From: Thiotrichaceae bacterium
GTDB lineage: Bacteria > Pseudomonadota > Gammaproteobacteria > Thiotrichales > Thiotrichaceae
Reading direction: 5' to 3'
DNA: 16,495 bases
Assembly: GCA_027024625.1 (NCBI GenBank)
Contig: JALVRY010000178.1
Location: forward strand, 1-16,495
The translations under genes and the position numbers were made by a program. Shown here in pieces: positions 1-8,733 of the stretch. Position 1 is the stretch's first letter. Each line of letters starts with the position of its first letter. The notes below the pieces were generated by a model. That model did no database searches, had not been told where the DNA came from, and saw only the letters and a list, made by a program, of their open reading frames with translations.

Positions 1-616
1 AACCAGGACGAGTAATTAGCTCAGAAATTCCTTGCACCGCATCTAGCAGCACATCATTGGCTGCTTTAAACGCATCAAGTAGTGATACTTTTTTACCTAG
101 CGATGTTAGTAGCTTCTGGTTTGGAATCGTAATTAATGAATCAACGCTATTACGCAATTCTTCAATCCCTGCTTTTGCCGAAGCCATACGCTTTGGACCT
201 TCAAATGGGAAAGGAGTCGTAACGATTGCAACCGTCAAAATACCTAACTCTTTTGCCATTTCAGCAACAACTGGAGCAGCTCCAGTCCCTGTTCCACCAC
301 CCATTCCAGCGGTAATAAACAACATATCAGTACCAGCAATAAGCTCTTTAATACGCTCACGATCTTCTAGGGCTGACTCTCTACCTACTTCAGGGTTAGC
401 ACCTGCGCCAAGTCCTTTTGTTAAGGTACTACCTAGTTGTAAAATAGTCTTAACTTGGGACGTTTCCAGTGCCTGTGCATCTGTATTTGCACAGATAAAT
501 TCAACACCTTCAATCCCGGCTTCCACCATATTTTTAACAGCATTACCACCGCCGCCGCCAACGCCAACAACTTTAATGTCAGCACCTTGTGCTTCATTAT
601 CCATTAGTTCAAACAT
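1..616 (-). CDS. ftsZ: Cell division protein FtsZ (partial, C-terminal part beyond window)
   Basis: Tubulin-like GTPase that polymerises at midcell into the Z ring and recruits the divisome. The window encodes the first 205 residues. The glycine-rich GGGGGNAV segment lies at residues 20-27. The tubulin signature GGGTGTG is at 106-112, followed by AAPVVAE. NTDAQAL (44-50) and [14 protein letters not shown] (66-79) are also typical, and the fragment ends at the conserved ELITRPG. The ATG at 616 opens with MFEL, like E. coli MFEP, and has a strong AAGGAG Shine-Dalgarno 6 nt upstream. It is the last gene of the visible cluster, 43 nt after ftsA, the largest spacer in the operon. This probably reflects independent, stronger translation of the abundant Z-ring protein. 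The variable linker and the C-terminal peptide that binds FtsA/ZipA lie outside the window, so integrity of the 3' end cannot be judged. Confidence 0.98.
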   Translation of the reverse strand, partial: MFELMDNEAQGADIKVVGVGGGGGNAVKNMVEAGIEGVEFICANTDAQALETSQVKTILQLGSTLTKGLGAGANPEVGRESALEDRERIKELIAGTDMLFITAGMGGGTGTGAAPVVAEMAKELGILTVAIVTTPFPFEGPKRMASAKAGIEELRNSVDSLITIPNQKLLTSLGKKVSLLDAFKAANDVLLDAVQGISELITRPG

Positions 617-620
617 GCCT

Positions 621-628
621 ATCTCCTT
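621..628 (-). promoter_or_regulatory. Strong ribosome binding site of ftsZ
   Basis: On the minus strand the sequence AAGGAGAT precedes the ftsZ ATG (616), with 6 nt between the GGAG core and the start codon. It supports this start. It is one of the best Shine-Dalgarno matches in the window and sits in the only substantial intergenic gap of the cluster (617-659). Confidence 0.85.
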
Positions 629-659
629 CACAATTTTAACTAGCCTTCAAAATATAAGA

Positions 660-1871
660 CTATAAATTTCCAGTAAACCAGTTCTTCATTCGCTCCCATA
701 GACCTGACGAGGAACTCAGGCTATAGGATCGACTTTCTCCATACACTTGTTGGGCAGCCCCATACAACAACAAACCAACACCTGTTGCATGAATTGGGTC
801 TTCAACCTCACCACGTAAACCACCGACATGGCGAGGCATTCCAACACGAACTGGCATGTGGAACACTTCTTCAGCAAGCTCCACAGCTCCTTTTACTTTT
901 GATGCACCGCCCGTTAATACGACACCTGCACCAACTAACTCTTCATATCCACTGCGACGTAATTCCGCAAGAACTAAAGAGAAAAGTTCTTCATATCGAG
1001 GTTCAATCACTGAAGCCAATGTTTGCGTTGAAAGCCCTCTAGGCTCACGCTCGCCAACACCTGGTACCTCAATAATTTCCTCTTCTTCAATCAATTGGCG
1101 TAATGCACAGCCATATTGAATTTTAATTTTATTTGCTTCATCTGTTGGCGTACGAACAGCAACAGCAATATCATTTGTTACTTGATCACCGGCAATTGGA
1201 ATCACCGCAGTATGGCGAATCGCACCATTTAAAAAGACAGAAATATCACTCGTGCCACCACCAATATCGACAAGACAAACACCTAATTCCTTTTCCTCTT
1301 CTTCCAGCACAGAATAACTTGATGCAACTTGCTCTAAGATCACATCATCAACATCCAGCCCACAGCGATCTACACATTTAATGATGTTTTGCACTGCACT
1401 TTCAGCACCAGTTACTAGATGAACCTTTGCCTCTAGCCGAACGCCTGACATACCAACTGGCTCACGAATACCCTCTTGGCTATCAATAACAAACTCTTGT
1501 GGCAACACATGTAAAATACGTTGATCCGCAGGGATGGCGACCGCCTTGGCCGCATCCATTACACGATCGACATCATTATCTGTGACCTCTTTATCCTTGA
1601 TGGCGACAATACCGTGAGAATTAAGGCTCTGAATATGACTACCGGCAATGCCTGCATATACAGATTTCACCTGCACCCCTGCCATCAACTCAGCCTCTTC
1701 AACCGACTGCTGAATTGATTGAATCGTTGATTCAATATTGACGACCACGCCTTTTTTCATTCCTCTTGATGAAGTTTTTCCGATACCGACAACGTCCATT
1801 TTGCCTTCATCATTAATTTCACCAATCAAAGTTACAACCTTTGATGTTCCTATATCTAGTGCGACTATCAT
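660..1871 (-). CDS. ftsA: Cell division protein FtsA
   Basis: Actin-like ATPase that tethers FtsZ filaments to the inner membrane and recruits later divisome proteins. All landmarks are present over 403 residues: the phosphate-1 loop DIGTSK (6-11), the FtsA-specific SHS2/1C region (about 80-160), the phosphate-2 loop DIGGGTSDI (202-210), the adenosine motif GGASK (321-325), and an amphipathic C-terminal helix GLWERMKNWF (390-399) acting as membrane anchor. The sequence is closer to Pseudomonas FtsA than to E. coli FtsA. The ATG at 1871 is the only plausible start, because an in-frame TAA lies two codons upstream. The protein therefore begins directly at the first beta strand (MIVALDIG), about 7-10 residues shorter at the N terminus than many homologues. 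The upstream stretch holds a 25-codon ORF whose TGA overlaps this ATG. The gene ends with TAG. Confidence 0.97.
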   Translation of the reverse strand: MIVALDIGTSKVVTLIGEINDEGKMDVVGIGKTSSRGMKKGVVVNIESTIQSIQQSVEEAELMAGVQVKSVYAGIAGSHIQSLNSHGIVAIKDKEVTDNDVDRVMDAAKAVAIPADQRILHVLPQEFVIDSQEGIREPVGMSGVRLEAKVHLVTGAESAVQNIIKCVDRCGLDVDDVILEQVASSYSVLEEEEKELGVCLVDIGGGTSDISVFLNGAIRHTAVIPIAGDQVTNDIAVAVRTPTDEANKIKIQYGCALRQLIEEEEIIEVPGVGEREPRGLSTQTLASVIEPRYEELFSLVLAELRRSGYEELVGAGVVLTGGASKVKGAVELAEEVFHMPVRVGMPRHVGGLRGEVEDPIHATGVGLLLYGAAQQVYGESRSYSLSSSSGLWERMKNWFTGNL

Positions 1872-1945
1872 GTCTTAACCACTCTTAAATTGCTTTGAGA
1901 ACAAGAGAGCAATTTGCCCTTGTCCTTTGAAGTAAACTTGATCAT
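1868..1945 (-). CDS. Possible 25-aa leader ORF between ftsQ and ftsA
   Basis: An ATG at 1945 overlaps the ftsQ stop (ATGA, 1942-1945). It opens 25 codons beginning MIKFTSKDKGKLL and ending NLRVVKT, whose TGA overlaps the ftsA ATG (1868-1871). The peptide is lysine-rich and lacks a membrane segment. I recognise no family. AGAGTGG lies before both starts (1948-1954 and 1879-1885), with spacings of 2 and 7 nt, so initiation support is modest. In E. coli, ftsA itself starts in an ATGATCAAG context overlapping the ftsQ stop and encodes MIKAT-D-RKL. The MIK start here could therefore be the ancestral ftsA start, now out of frame. Alternatives are a coupling ORF that passes ribosomes from ftsQ to ftsA, or a chance ORF in a 70-nt spacer. 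No evidence of translation exists here beyond the junction geometry. Confidence 0.4.
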   Translation of the reverse strand: MIKFTSKDKGKLLSCSQSNLRVVKT

Positions 1946-2724
1946 TTCCACTCTACTGAAAAACCATTCGTGTAACGTAAATCAACCAAGCTGATTTTCC
2001 CCAATTGTTTATTTAATGCCTTCTGATACCCCACAACAAAACGTCTAAGACGCTTTTCTTGGTCTTTTGTACCCACATTGACCGTCAAACCATCATCAAA
2101 ACCTATCACCCATGATCCACGCGCATCTTCTGTTAATGACACCACCTTCATCGGCACATCTTTCAACCACTTCAACACTTGCAAATAACGCTCACCCATT
2201 TCTTGCCCTTTATCTTCAGGGCTATACAACACGGGAAAATCTCTACGCCTTTCAGGTAACACGCCATTAAAAATTTCACCATATTGATCAAGTAGCTGAT
2301 TTTCTCCCCAATACGCAACTGGATGATGCTCTTTAACTTCAATAACAAGTTCCTGAGGCCAAGATTTAAGTAAACTAATATCTTTTACCCACGGAATTGC
2401 TTCTAATTCACTCTCTAAATTCTTATCCTCTAGCAGGTACAAATTGGTACGAACATAATGTTTAATAACTTCTTGCAAGGTATCTCGTGTGACATACTTT
2501 AAATCACCCTTAATTTCCACGCGTTCAATTGGCCAATGCATCGGATCAACGAACCAGCTTCGTATCCAAAGCGATGCACCTAAGATAATCATCAGTACCG
2601 CAGCAATTCCCAGCCAACGTCTTTGTTGCTCAGAAAGCGTCACCGATTGACGGACTCGTGCTTTCCGAGTCGTTTTGGTTCTCACTGTCTGCGAACGAGT
2701 TCGCCTGCGATTGCTAACTAACAT
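1942..2724 (-). CDS. ftsQ: Cell division protein FtsQ (DivIB family)
   Basis: Bitopic inner-membrane protein that links early and late divisome components through the FtsQLB complex, with its bulk in the periplasm. The 260-residue protein has a very basic cytoplasmic tail (1-37, rich in Arg/Lys), one membrane span at about 38-55, a POTRA domain from about residue 66 (PIERVEIKG) to 134, and the FtsQ beta domain after it. The POTRA end carries the family hallmark SWPQELVIEVKEHHPVAYW (121-139). Length is close to E. coli FtsQ (276). The ATG at 2724 is 4 nt after the ddl stop. The nearest GGAG lies 14 nt upstream, inside ddl, so translation probably depends on coupling. The reading frame stays open upstream (encoding WRRRFKV) but without a better start codon nearby. 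Its stop overlaps the start of the small ORF ahead of ftsA. Confidence 0.95.
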   Translation of the reverse strand: MLVSNRRRTRSQTVRTKTTRKARVRQSVTLSEQQRRWLGIAAVLMIILGASLWIRSWFVDPMHWPIERVEIKGDLKYVTRDTLQEVIKHYVRTNLYLLEDKNLESELEAIPWVKDISLLKSWPQELVIEVKEHHPVAYWGENQLLDQYGEIFNGVLPERRRDFPVLYSPEDKGQEMGERYLQVLKWLKDVPMKVVSLTEDARGSWVIGFDDGLTVNVGTKDQEKRLRRFVVGYQKALNKQLGKISLVDLRYTNGFSVEWK

Positions 2725-2728
2725 GACT

Positions 2729-3652
2729 TTAAACCGTCGTCTCCAATATCTTTATAACCAATTCTTCAAAACTAATACCATTTGCCTTTGCTGCCATTGG
2801 AACCAAGCTATGATCAGTCATTCCTGGCACCGTATTCACCTCAATTAACCACGTTTTTCCGGCTTGGTCTTTCATCAAATCAACACGCCCCCAACTCTTA
2901 CCATTGACAGCAGAAAAGGCTTTAAGCGATAAGTCTTGCAATGCAATTTCTTCTTTTGACTCTAAACCACAAGGACAATGGTATTGCGTATCATTTGATT
3001 GATACTTTGCCTCATAATCGTAGAAGTCATTTTGCACTTCCAAACGAATAAGCGGTTGCGCTTCTCCATTCAACAAAGCACAAGTATATTCACTACCTTC
3101 TACCCATTGCTCTGCAAAAACTTGATCATCATATTCCACAGCAGTTTTCCATGCGGCTTCTAGCTGATCTGCTTTTGTTACTTTCGCCATGCCAATACTC
3201 GAACCTTCTGAGGCTGGCTTCACCATTAATGGCAAACCAAGACGATCAACCACGGCATAAAAGTTTGTATCTGCTGTCAACATTTCAAACTTTGGTGTTG
3301 GTAAACCTGCTCCCATCCAAATTCGTTTGGTCATTAGCTTATCCATACTGATTGCCGATGCCATCACGCCACAACCTGTATAGGGTATTTGTAAAACGTC
3401 TAAAACTCCCTGTATAAGGCCATCCTCACCACCACGGCCATGTAAAATATTGAAGACTCGATCATACTTTTCAGTTTGTAAGACATTGATTATATTGCGA
3501 TCAACATCAACACCATAAGCATCAACACCTGCGGCTTTTAAAGCAGTCAATACGGCATCACCACTATTAAGTGAGACTTCTCTTTCTGCGGCCCAGCCTC
3601 CCATTAACACTGCAACTTTTCCAAATTTGTCTTTGAATACGCTATCAGCCAT
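2729..3652 (-). CDS. ddl: D-alanine--D-alanine ligase
   Basis: Cytoplasmic ATP-grasp enzyme joining two D-alanines into the dipeptide that MurF adds to the peptidoglycan precursor. The 307 residues (E. coli DdlB 306) show the N-terminal [14 protein letters not shown] motif (18-31; E23 corresponds to E. coli E15), LHGRGGEDG (70-78), PYTG (90-93), the flexible loop GSSIGM (150-155), YDYEAKY (211-217), the metal ligands in GRVDLM (255-260) and EVNTVPGMT (271-279), and HSLVPMAA. The ATG at 3652 overlaps the murC end by 8 nt and has only a weak purine-rich upstream region, consistent with coupling. The N terminus is about 8 residues longer than E. coli DdlB. It follows murC directly, with no murB in between. 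By position it is the ddlB-type ligase; a second ddl elsewhere in the genome cannot be excluded. Confidence 0.97.
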   Translation of the reverse strand: MADSVFKDKFGKVAVLMGGWAAEREVSLNSGDAVLTALKAAGVDAYGVDVDRNIINVLQTEKYDRVFNILHGRGGEDGLIQGVLDVLQIPYTGCGVMASAISMDKLMTKRIWMGAGLPTPKFEMLTADTNFYAVVDRLGLPLMVKPASEGSSIGMAKVTKADQLEAAWKTAVEYDDQVFAEQWVEGSEYTCALLNGEAQPLIRLEVQNDFYDYEAKYQSNDTQYHCPCGLESKEEIALQDLSLKAFSAVNGKSWGRVDLMKDQAGKTWLIEVNTVPGMTDHSLVPMAAKANGISFEELVIKILETTV

Positions 3653-5066
3653 TTTCTTTTCTCAGCTTTCTTGGCAAGTTAGATGCGATTGCTCCAACAC
3701 TACCTGCTCCCAAAGTCAGTAGAACATCGCCATCTTGTAAAATATTTTTTAGTGTTTCTGCAACATCATCTTCTTCACTCACAAAAATTGGATCGACTTT
3801 GCCACGCATGCGAATTGAGCGAGCAAGTGATCGACCATCTGCTCCAGCAATGGGCTCTTCACTCGCCGCATAAACATCCATCAACACCAATACATCTGGC
3901 TCTGATAGTACTTGTGACAAATCTTCAAATAGGTCACGCGTTCTTGTAAAGCGATGGGGCTGAAACAATAAAACTAAGCGTCGTTCTGGCCATGACTCTT
4001 TCACCGCATCAATAGTCGCTTGCATTTCTGTGGGATGATGACCATAGTCGTCAATCAGTGAAATTGTGCCATTTTCCATTTCAATATCGCCATAACTCTG
4101 GAAACGACGACCAACGCCTTGGAAATTTTCTAGGGCTTTCAGTATTGCAGCATCACCCACCTCAAGCTCAGCAGCGATAGCAATAGCAGCAAGTGCATTT
4201 AATACATTGTGCTCACCTGGCATATTTAATGTCACATCCATTGAGCGACCATCTTTAGCACATGCCAAAGTAAAGTGGCTTTGCATTCCTTCATATCGAA
4301 CATTGACAGCACGTATATCTGCAGGTTGATGAATACCATAAGTCACAATTGGGCGATTGATTTTAGGTAAGATATCTCTTACATGCTCATCATCTACACA
4401 TAAAATAGCTAAGCCATAAAATGGTAAGTGGTGCAAAAACTCAACAAAGGTGTCTTTTAACTTTTCAAAATCATTGTCGTACGTACCTAAGTGATCCGCA
4501 TCAATATTGGTAACGACAGAAATCACAGGTGTTAAGAATAAAAATGAGGCATCACTTTCATCCGCTTCCGCAACCAACCATGTTCCACTACCTAGACGTG
4601 AATTACTGGCTGAACTTGTGAGTTTTCCACCAATAACAAAGGTTGGATCTAAGCCTGCATCAACCAATAAACTTGTCACTAAGCTCGTTGTCGTTGTTTT
4701 TCCATGCGTACCTGCAATCGCGATACCTTGGCGAAAACGCATAAGTTCAGCCAGCATTTCTGCACGTCGAACAATGGGAATACCACGCTCTCTTGCTTCA
4801 ATAATTTCAGGATTAGCTTCATTAATTGCAGTTGACACAACAATAACGTCCGCACCATATATATTTTCAGCCTCATGACCTTTGAAGATAATGCATCCCA
4901 TCGATTGCAAGCGCTGAGTCACTGCATTATCTGCAATATCTGAGCCTGACACGTTATAACCCAAGTTAACAATAACTTCGGCAATACCACTCATTCCCGC
5001 TCCACCAATACCAATAAAGTGGATACGCTTAATTCGCTTTTTTGCTAAATCTAAGTCCGCATTCAT
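3645..5066 (-). CDS. murC: UDP-N-acetylmuramate--L-alanine ligase
   Basis: Cytoplasmic ATP-dependent Mur ligase that adds L-alanine to UDP-MurNAc, the first peptide step of peptidoglycan synthesis. The 473 residues carry the MurC-specific N-terminal nucleotide fold ([14 protein letters not shown], 17-30), the P-loop GTHGKTTT (119-126), EADESD (167-172), [11 protein letters not shown] (186-196), [11 protein letters not shown] (284-294) and DDYGHHPTE (339-347), then the C-terminal domain. All three Mur ligase domains are complete. The ATG at 5066 overlaps the murG TGA (ATGA). AAGGAG lies 8 nt upstream, within the end of murG, so this start is well supported. Nothing is missing from the catalytic motifs. 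Confidence 0.98.
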   Translation of the reverse strand: MNADLDLAKKRIKRIHFIGIGGAGMSGIAEVIVNLGYNVSGSDIADNAVTQRLQSMGCIIFKGHEAENIYGADVIVVSTAINEANPEIIEARERGIPIVRRAEMLAELMRFRQGIAIAGTHGKTTTTSLVTSLLVDAGLDPTFVIGGKLTSSASNSRLGSGTWLVAEADESDASFLFLTPVISVVTNIDADHLGTYDNDFEKLKDTFVEFLHHLPFYGLAILCVDDEHVRDILPKINRPIVTYGIHQPADIRAVNVRYEGMQSHFTLACAKDGRSMDVTLNMPGEHNVLNALAAIAIAAELEVGDAAILKALENFQGVGRRFQSYGDIEMENGTISLIDDYGHHPTEMQATIDAVKESWPERRLVLLFQPHRFTRTRDLFEDLSQVLSEPDVLVLMDVYAASEEPIAGADGRSLARSIRMRGKVDPIFVSEEDDVAETLKNILQDGDVLLTLGAGSVGAIASNLPRKLRKENG

Positions 5067-6202
5067 CCTTGTGTCTCCTTATTATTATTTTTTATTACAC
5101 CTGCTTCATAACCCGCAAATTGCATACAAAAATCAGCCACATGCTCGGTTGCATGAGGTTTTGCCAATGCCCGCGCCTGTTGACTCATTTCTCTAAGTTT
5201 TTGCCTATTGCTTAATAAATTGTCTAAATCCTGTGCTAATGACTCGGCAGTTATTTCTGACTGAGGACAAAGCAAAGCCGCCCCCTTATCTGACAAATAA
5301 CGAGCATTCGCTGTTTGGTGATCATCAACAGCATAGGGAAATGGCACTAAAATTGATGCTACACCTGCCGCTGCCAACTCTGAAATTGTCATTGCACCAG
5401 CTCGACAAATTACTAAATCTGCCCATGCATATACCTCTGCCATATCTTCTATATATGAAACAACATTAGCTTCGACACCTGCCTCTTTATATGCTTTCGA
5501 TGCTGTTTCAAAGGTTTGCTTGCCTGCTTGATGCATTACTTCAGGCTTTAATTCTTCTGGCAATAAAGCCAAGGCTTCAGGTACTGTTTGATTCAGAGCC
5601 AATGCTCCCAGACTTCCACCAACAATCAGTAATCGTACTTTCCCTGTGCGGTTTGCTAGCCGCTCTTCAGGTGCTGCAATTTGTGTTATTTCTCTACGCA
5701 CAGGATTTCCAACAGAAACCACTTTTTTTAAGTCAAAGGTATTTGGGAATGCTTCCAATACTTTTCTTGCAACACGCGATAGCAAACGATTCGTTAAGCC
5801 TGACACCGCATTTTGCTCATGAATTAATACGGGTTTTCCCATTAATGCTGCGACCAACCCACCTGGCCCCGCTACGAAGCCTCCCATACCCAATACAGCG
5901 GCCGGTTTATGCTTTACCATAATTGCGATAGATTGAGCCAAAGCCATAATTAACCGAATAGGAGCCATTAGTAGTGTTACAGCACCCTTACCACGCAAAC
6001 CTGTAATGTTTAGCCACGCCATTTCTATACCAGCTTCAGGTATAACACGAGCTTCCAAACCATTATGTGTACCCATCCAAACAATACGCACACCACGCTC
6101 TTCTAACTCTTTGGCAACCGCCAAACCCGGATAAACATGTCCACCTGTACCACCTGCAGCAATCATAATTGGACGAGCATAAGTCTGTTGAACGCTAGGC
6201 AT
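5063..6202 (-). CDS. murG: UDP-N-acetylglucosamine--N-acetylmuramyl-(pentapeptide) pyrophosphoryl-undecaprenol GlcNAc transferase
   Basis: Membrane-associated GT-B glycosyltransferase (family GT28) that adds GlcNAc to lipid I, giving lipid II, on the inner face of the inner membrane. Three glycine loops are visible: [14 protein letters not shown] (17-30, with the catalytic-region His22), [11 protein letters not shown] (105-115) and GGSLGA (195-200). Also present are HEQN (128-131), GNPVR (165-169) and the UDP-GlcNAc site [15 protein letters not shown] (266-280) with its conserved Glu, followed by [15 protein letters not shown] (286-300). The ATG at 6202 overlaps the ftsW stop by 8 nt and has AAGGAG 8 nt upstream. 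It lies between ftsW and murC as in E. coli. The last residues (KNNNKETQG) form a short polar tail. At 379 aa it is about 20 residues longer than E. coli MurG. Confidence 0.98.
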   Translation of the reverse strand: MPSVQQTYARPIMIAAGGTGGHVYPGLAVAKELEERGVRIVWMGTHNGLEARVIPEAGIEMAWLNITGLRGKGAVTLLMAPIRLIMALAQSIAIMVKHKPAAVLGMGGFVAGPGGLVAALMGKPVLIHEQNAVSGLTNRLLSRVARKVLEAFPNTFDLKKVVSVGNPVRREITQIAAPEERLANRTGKVRLLIVGGSLGALALNQTVPEALALLPEELKPEVMHQAGKQTFETASKAYKEAGVEANVVSYIEDMAEVYAWADLVICRAGAMTISELAAAGVASILVPFPYAVDDHQTANARYLSDKGAALLCPQSEITAESLAQDLDNLLSNRQKLREMSQQARALAKPHATEHVADFCMQFAGYEAGVIKNNNKETQG

Positions 6203-7406
6203 TTTTCAGTCTCCTTCGTACAACTTTCTTAGCTCTTATTTTTTTACGATTAGGCAAGCCGTAAAGGGCAAACTGTGTTTCCCTGTGCACACGCATCAAT
6301 AAAGCCATTGCAACAAAAGCGATTAGCAAACTACTCCCACCATAACTCACAAACGGTAAGGTCAGACCTTTGGGTGGTAATAAGGCCATATTTACACCAA
6401 TATGAAATAAAGACTGAAAACCTATCCAAAAAGCAATTCCATAAGCTAAATACGCTCCATAATGTAACTTAGCCTTATCCGCATTAAAGCCAATAATAAA
6501 TGCTCTCTTTACTAACCAACCTAGGAGGAACAAAACAAGCAATATCCCAACAAAACCAAACTCTTCAGCTAAAACAGAAAAAATATAATCATTATGTGGC
6601 TCTGGTACATATAGTTTTTGCACACCGCCACCTAAACCGGTACCAAACCATCCGCCGTTACCAATTGCCATCAAAGCATGTACTGTTTGATAACCCGTAT
6701 CAGAAGCATGACTCCAAGGATCCAAAAAGGCGGTCATCCGTGCACCACGATATCCCATCATCAGCAATGGGATCATCAAAGCCACCGAGCCAGCAATAAC
6801 TAAAAATAACCGTTCTATTCGAACACCACCTAGGAATAGCAATGCAATACTGGATGCCATAATAACTAGCATTGTTCCAAAATCAGGTTCTAATAGAAGC
6901 AAACCACCAATAAAGCCCATCGCTGCCAATGGAATTAATAAAGGTTTATACGATGTCGATGTTGATAAATTTTTGCCATGACGAACCATATAACCAGCCA
7001 AATACATCAAGGTAATTAGCTTTGCCACCTCTGAAATCTGAATTGAAAAAAGACCAAATGAAATCCAGCGACGACTTCCATTCACTTCCCTTCCAATCCC
7101 GGGGATCAATACTGCTATCAGCAAAATCACGACAATAGGCAACAATTTCACACCTAATTCTTGCCAAAATCCCATTCGAATTTGATAAACAACCAAGGCT
7201 AATATCAGCCCCAAGCCCATAAAAATCAGTTGGCGATCAAGGAAGTAGAAAATATTGCTATAACCCTTTTTATCGGCAACCGAAATTGAAGCTGAAGTCA
7301 TGATGATTAAACCTAAAGCAGTCAATAACGTCAGGACAACCATTAGTTCTTGGTCTATATACCGCGTCCAATTAATACTATTCCAGCGTTCTATCAGGCT
7401 ATTCAT
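6195..7406 (-). CDS. ftsW: Septal peptidoglycan glycosyltransferase FtsW (SEDS family)
   Basis: Polytopic inner-membrane SEDS protein that polymerises lipid II into septal glycan together with its partner FtsI. It has about ten hydrophobic segments over 403 residues. Family signatures include NGSRRWISFG (109-118), QISEVAKL (123-130), LLEPDFGT (171-178), GNGGWFGTGLG (249-259), PEPHNDYIFSVLAEEFGFVG (268-287) with the likely catalytic Asp273 (equivalent to the conserved SEDS Asp), and PPKGLTLPFVSYGGSS (344-359). The C terminus is strongly basic (KKIRAKKVVRRRLK) and probably cytoplasmic. Position between murD and murG, and the cognate ftsI in the same operon, favour FtsW over RodA. The ATG at 7406 overlaps the murD stop (ATGA) and has AGGAG 6 nt upstream. 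Confidence 0.97.
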   Translation of the reverse strand: MNSLIERWNSINWTRYIDQELMVVLTLLTALGLIIMTSASISVADKKGYSNIFYFLDRQLIFMGLGLILALVVYQIRMGFWQELGVKLLPIVVILLIAVLIPGIGREVNGSRRWISFGLFSIQISEVAKLITLMYLAGYMVRHGKNLSTSTSYKPLLIPLAAMGFIGGLLLLEPDFGTMLVIMASSIALLFLGGVRIERLFLVIAGSVALMIPLLMMGYRGARMTAFLDPWSHASDTGYQTVHALMAIGNGGWFGTGLGGGVQKLYVPEPHNDYIFSVLAEEFGFVGILLVLFLLGWLVKRAFIIGFNADKAKLHYGAYLAYGIAFWIGFQSLFHIGVNMALLPPKGLTLPFVSYGGSSLLIAFVAMALLMRVHRETQFALYGLPNRKKIRAKKVVRRRLKNA

Positions 7407-8725
7407 GATAAACTCCTGACTGCTTCCATAAAGACATCACCACGATGCCCATAACTCTTAAACATATCAAAACTTGCACAGGCTGGAGACAATAAGATGT
7501 TGTCATTAGGCTTAGCCAAGCTTGCTGCTAAACTTACGGCTTCAGGCATATCTTCGGCATAAACAACATTCACATCCTCATCAATAACTGTCGCAATTTG
7601 TTCTCTATCTTCTCCAATCAATACAACCGCTCGTGCTTTCTTATTGATAACCTCAGTGAGTGGCGAGAAATCTGCACCTTTACCTTGCCCACCTGCAATT
7701 AGTACTGTTTTACCAGACAAACCATCTAATGCCGCAATGGTGGCTCCAACATTTGTACCCTTGGAATCATTAAACCAAGTCACGCCATTGATCTCCGCAA
7801 CCCATTGTGTTCTGTGTTCTAAGCCCTTAAAGTTACGAATAGCATCTAGCATGGCTTCCATTGGAATATTAACCGCCTCGCCCAATGCTAAGGCTGAGAG
7901 TGCATTTGCCACATTGTGACTACCTTGCACTTTCATTTCATCAATCAACATTAGCTGTTGATCGCCTTTAGCCAAATAGCCTTTTCGCACACCATATTGT
8001 TCCGCACTTGGCTCATCCAAGCCGAAAGAAACGCTTGGAACATCAACCTTCAAGGCTTTTACCAAACTATCATCACGATTAATAACGGCTAACTTTGAGT
8101 TTTTATAAACAACTTCTTTAGCTGCAACATAATCATTAAAACTATCGTAACGATCCATATGATCTTCACATAGGTTCAAGATAACCGATGCAGCTGCTCG
8201 CAATGATTGCGTGGTTTCTAGCTGAAAACTCGACAGTTCCATTACGTATAAATCAGGCTGTTTTCTCTGCAATAAATCCAGTGATGTTGTACCTAAATTA
8301 CCACCTGCATAGACAGTCCAACCTGCTTTTTCAGCCATTTCTGCAACTAGAGTGGTTACTGTACTTTTGCCATTAGAGCCTGTAATCGCAATAATCGGTG
8401 CATTTGCCTCTCTCACAAATAGCTCTATATCACCAATAATTTCTGCGCCATTTTTCTTAGCTTTCTGAATAACAGGTGTCGCAACCGCAATACCTGGGCT
8501 TACTACAAGCTGCGTTGCTTGCATAAATGGCTCGAGTTGGAATTCACCAAACCATGTTGGCGTATTTGGAAACTCTTTTTCCAACTCATCTTTTCCCAGT
8601 GGATTTTCACGACTATCAACAACAGCAAAGGCTACTCCTTTTCCTCCCAGATAACGGGCAACCGATAGCCCAGTCTGACCTAGACCGACTACCAATGTTT
8701 TCCAGTTGTTCTGATATGCTGTCAT
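7403..8725 (-). CDS. murD: UDP-N-acetylmuramoyl-L-alanine--D-glutamate ligase
   Basis: Cytoplasmic Mur ligase adding D-glutamate to UDP-MurNAc-L-Ala. The 440 residues (E. coli 438) contain the N-terminal nucleotide-binding motif VVGLGQTGLSVARYL (12-26), SPGI (76-79), the P-loop GSNGKST (116-122), ELSSFQLE (163-170), the Lys203 expected to be carbamylated (VAAK), HNVANALSA (270-278), NDSKGTN (319-325) and a C-terminal CASFDMFKSYGHRGDVF segment diagnostic for MurD. The ATG at 8725 is 8 nt after the mraY stop, one of the few non-overlapping junctions. The closest Shine-Dalgarno-like sequence (AGGTAAG) overlaps the mraY stop and is a little far from the start, so expression may depend on mraY translation. 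Confidence 0.98.
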   Translation of the reverse strand: MTAYQNNWKTLVVGLGQTGLSVARYLGGKGVAFAVVDSRENPLGKDELEKEFPNTPTWFGEFQLEPFMQATQLVVSPGIAVATPVIQKAKKNGAEIIGDIELFVREANAPIIAITGSNGKSTVTTLVAEMAEKAGWTVYAGGNLGTTSLDLLQRKQPDLYVMELSSFQLETTQSLRAAASVILNLCEDHMDRYDSFNDYVAAKEVVYKNSKLAVINRDDSLVKALKVDVPSVSFGLDEPSAEQYGVRKGYLAKGDQQLMLIDEMKVQGSHNVANALSALALGEAVNIPMEAMLDAIRNFKGLEHRTQWVAEINGVTWFNDSKGTNVGATIAALDGLSGKTVLIAGGQGKGADFSPLTEVINKKARAVVLIGEDREQIATVIDEDVNVVYAEDMPEAVSLAASLAKPNDNILLSPACASFDMFKSYGHRGDVFMEAVRSLS

Positions 8726-8733
8726 TAAACTAC

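Noticed and set aside
617-659. Possible ftsZ promoter in the ftsA-ftsZ gap (TATATT and TAAAAT hexamers)
   Set aside because: Neither -10-like hexamer has a convincing -35 at 16-18 bp. The gap is AT-rich, so single matches are expected by chance.
57-665. A 202-codon plus-strand ORF opposite ftsZ, rich in Pro/Ser/Ala
   Set aside because: It is the antisense shadow of ftsZ. Reading the minus strand gives a perfect FtsZ N terminus with GGGTGTG, and the plus-strand product has a low-complexity composition and no domain.
4507-4878. Plus-strand ORF of 123 codons opposite murC (and similar ones at 5491-5922, 7644-7919 and 15147-15539)
   Set aside because: These lie wholly inside well-supported minus-strand genes, have no Shine-Dalgarno or recognisable domain, and are explained by antisense codon structure.
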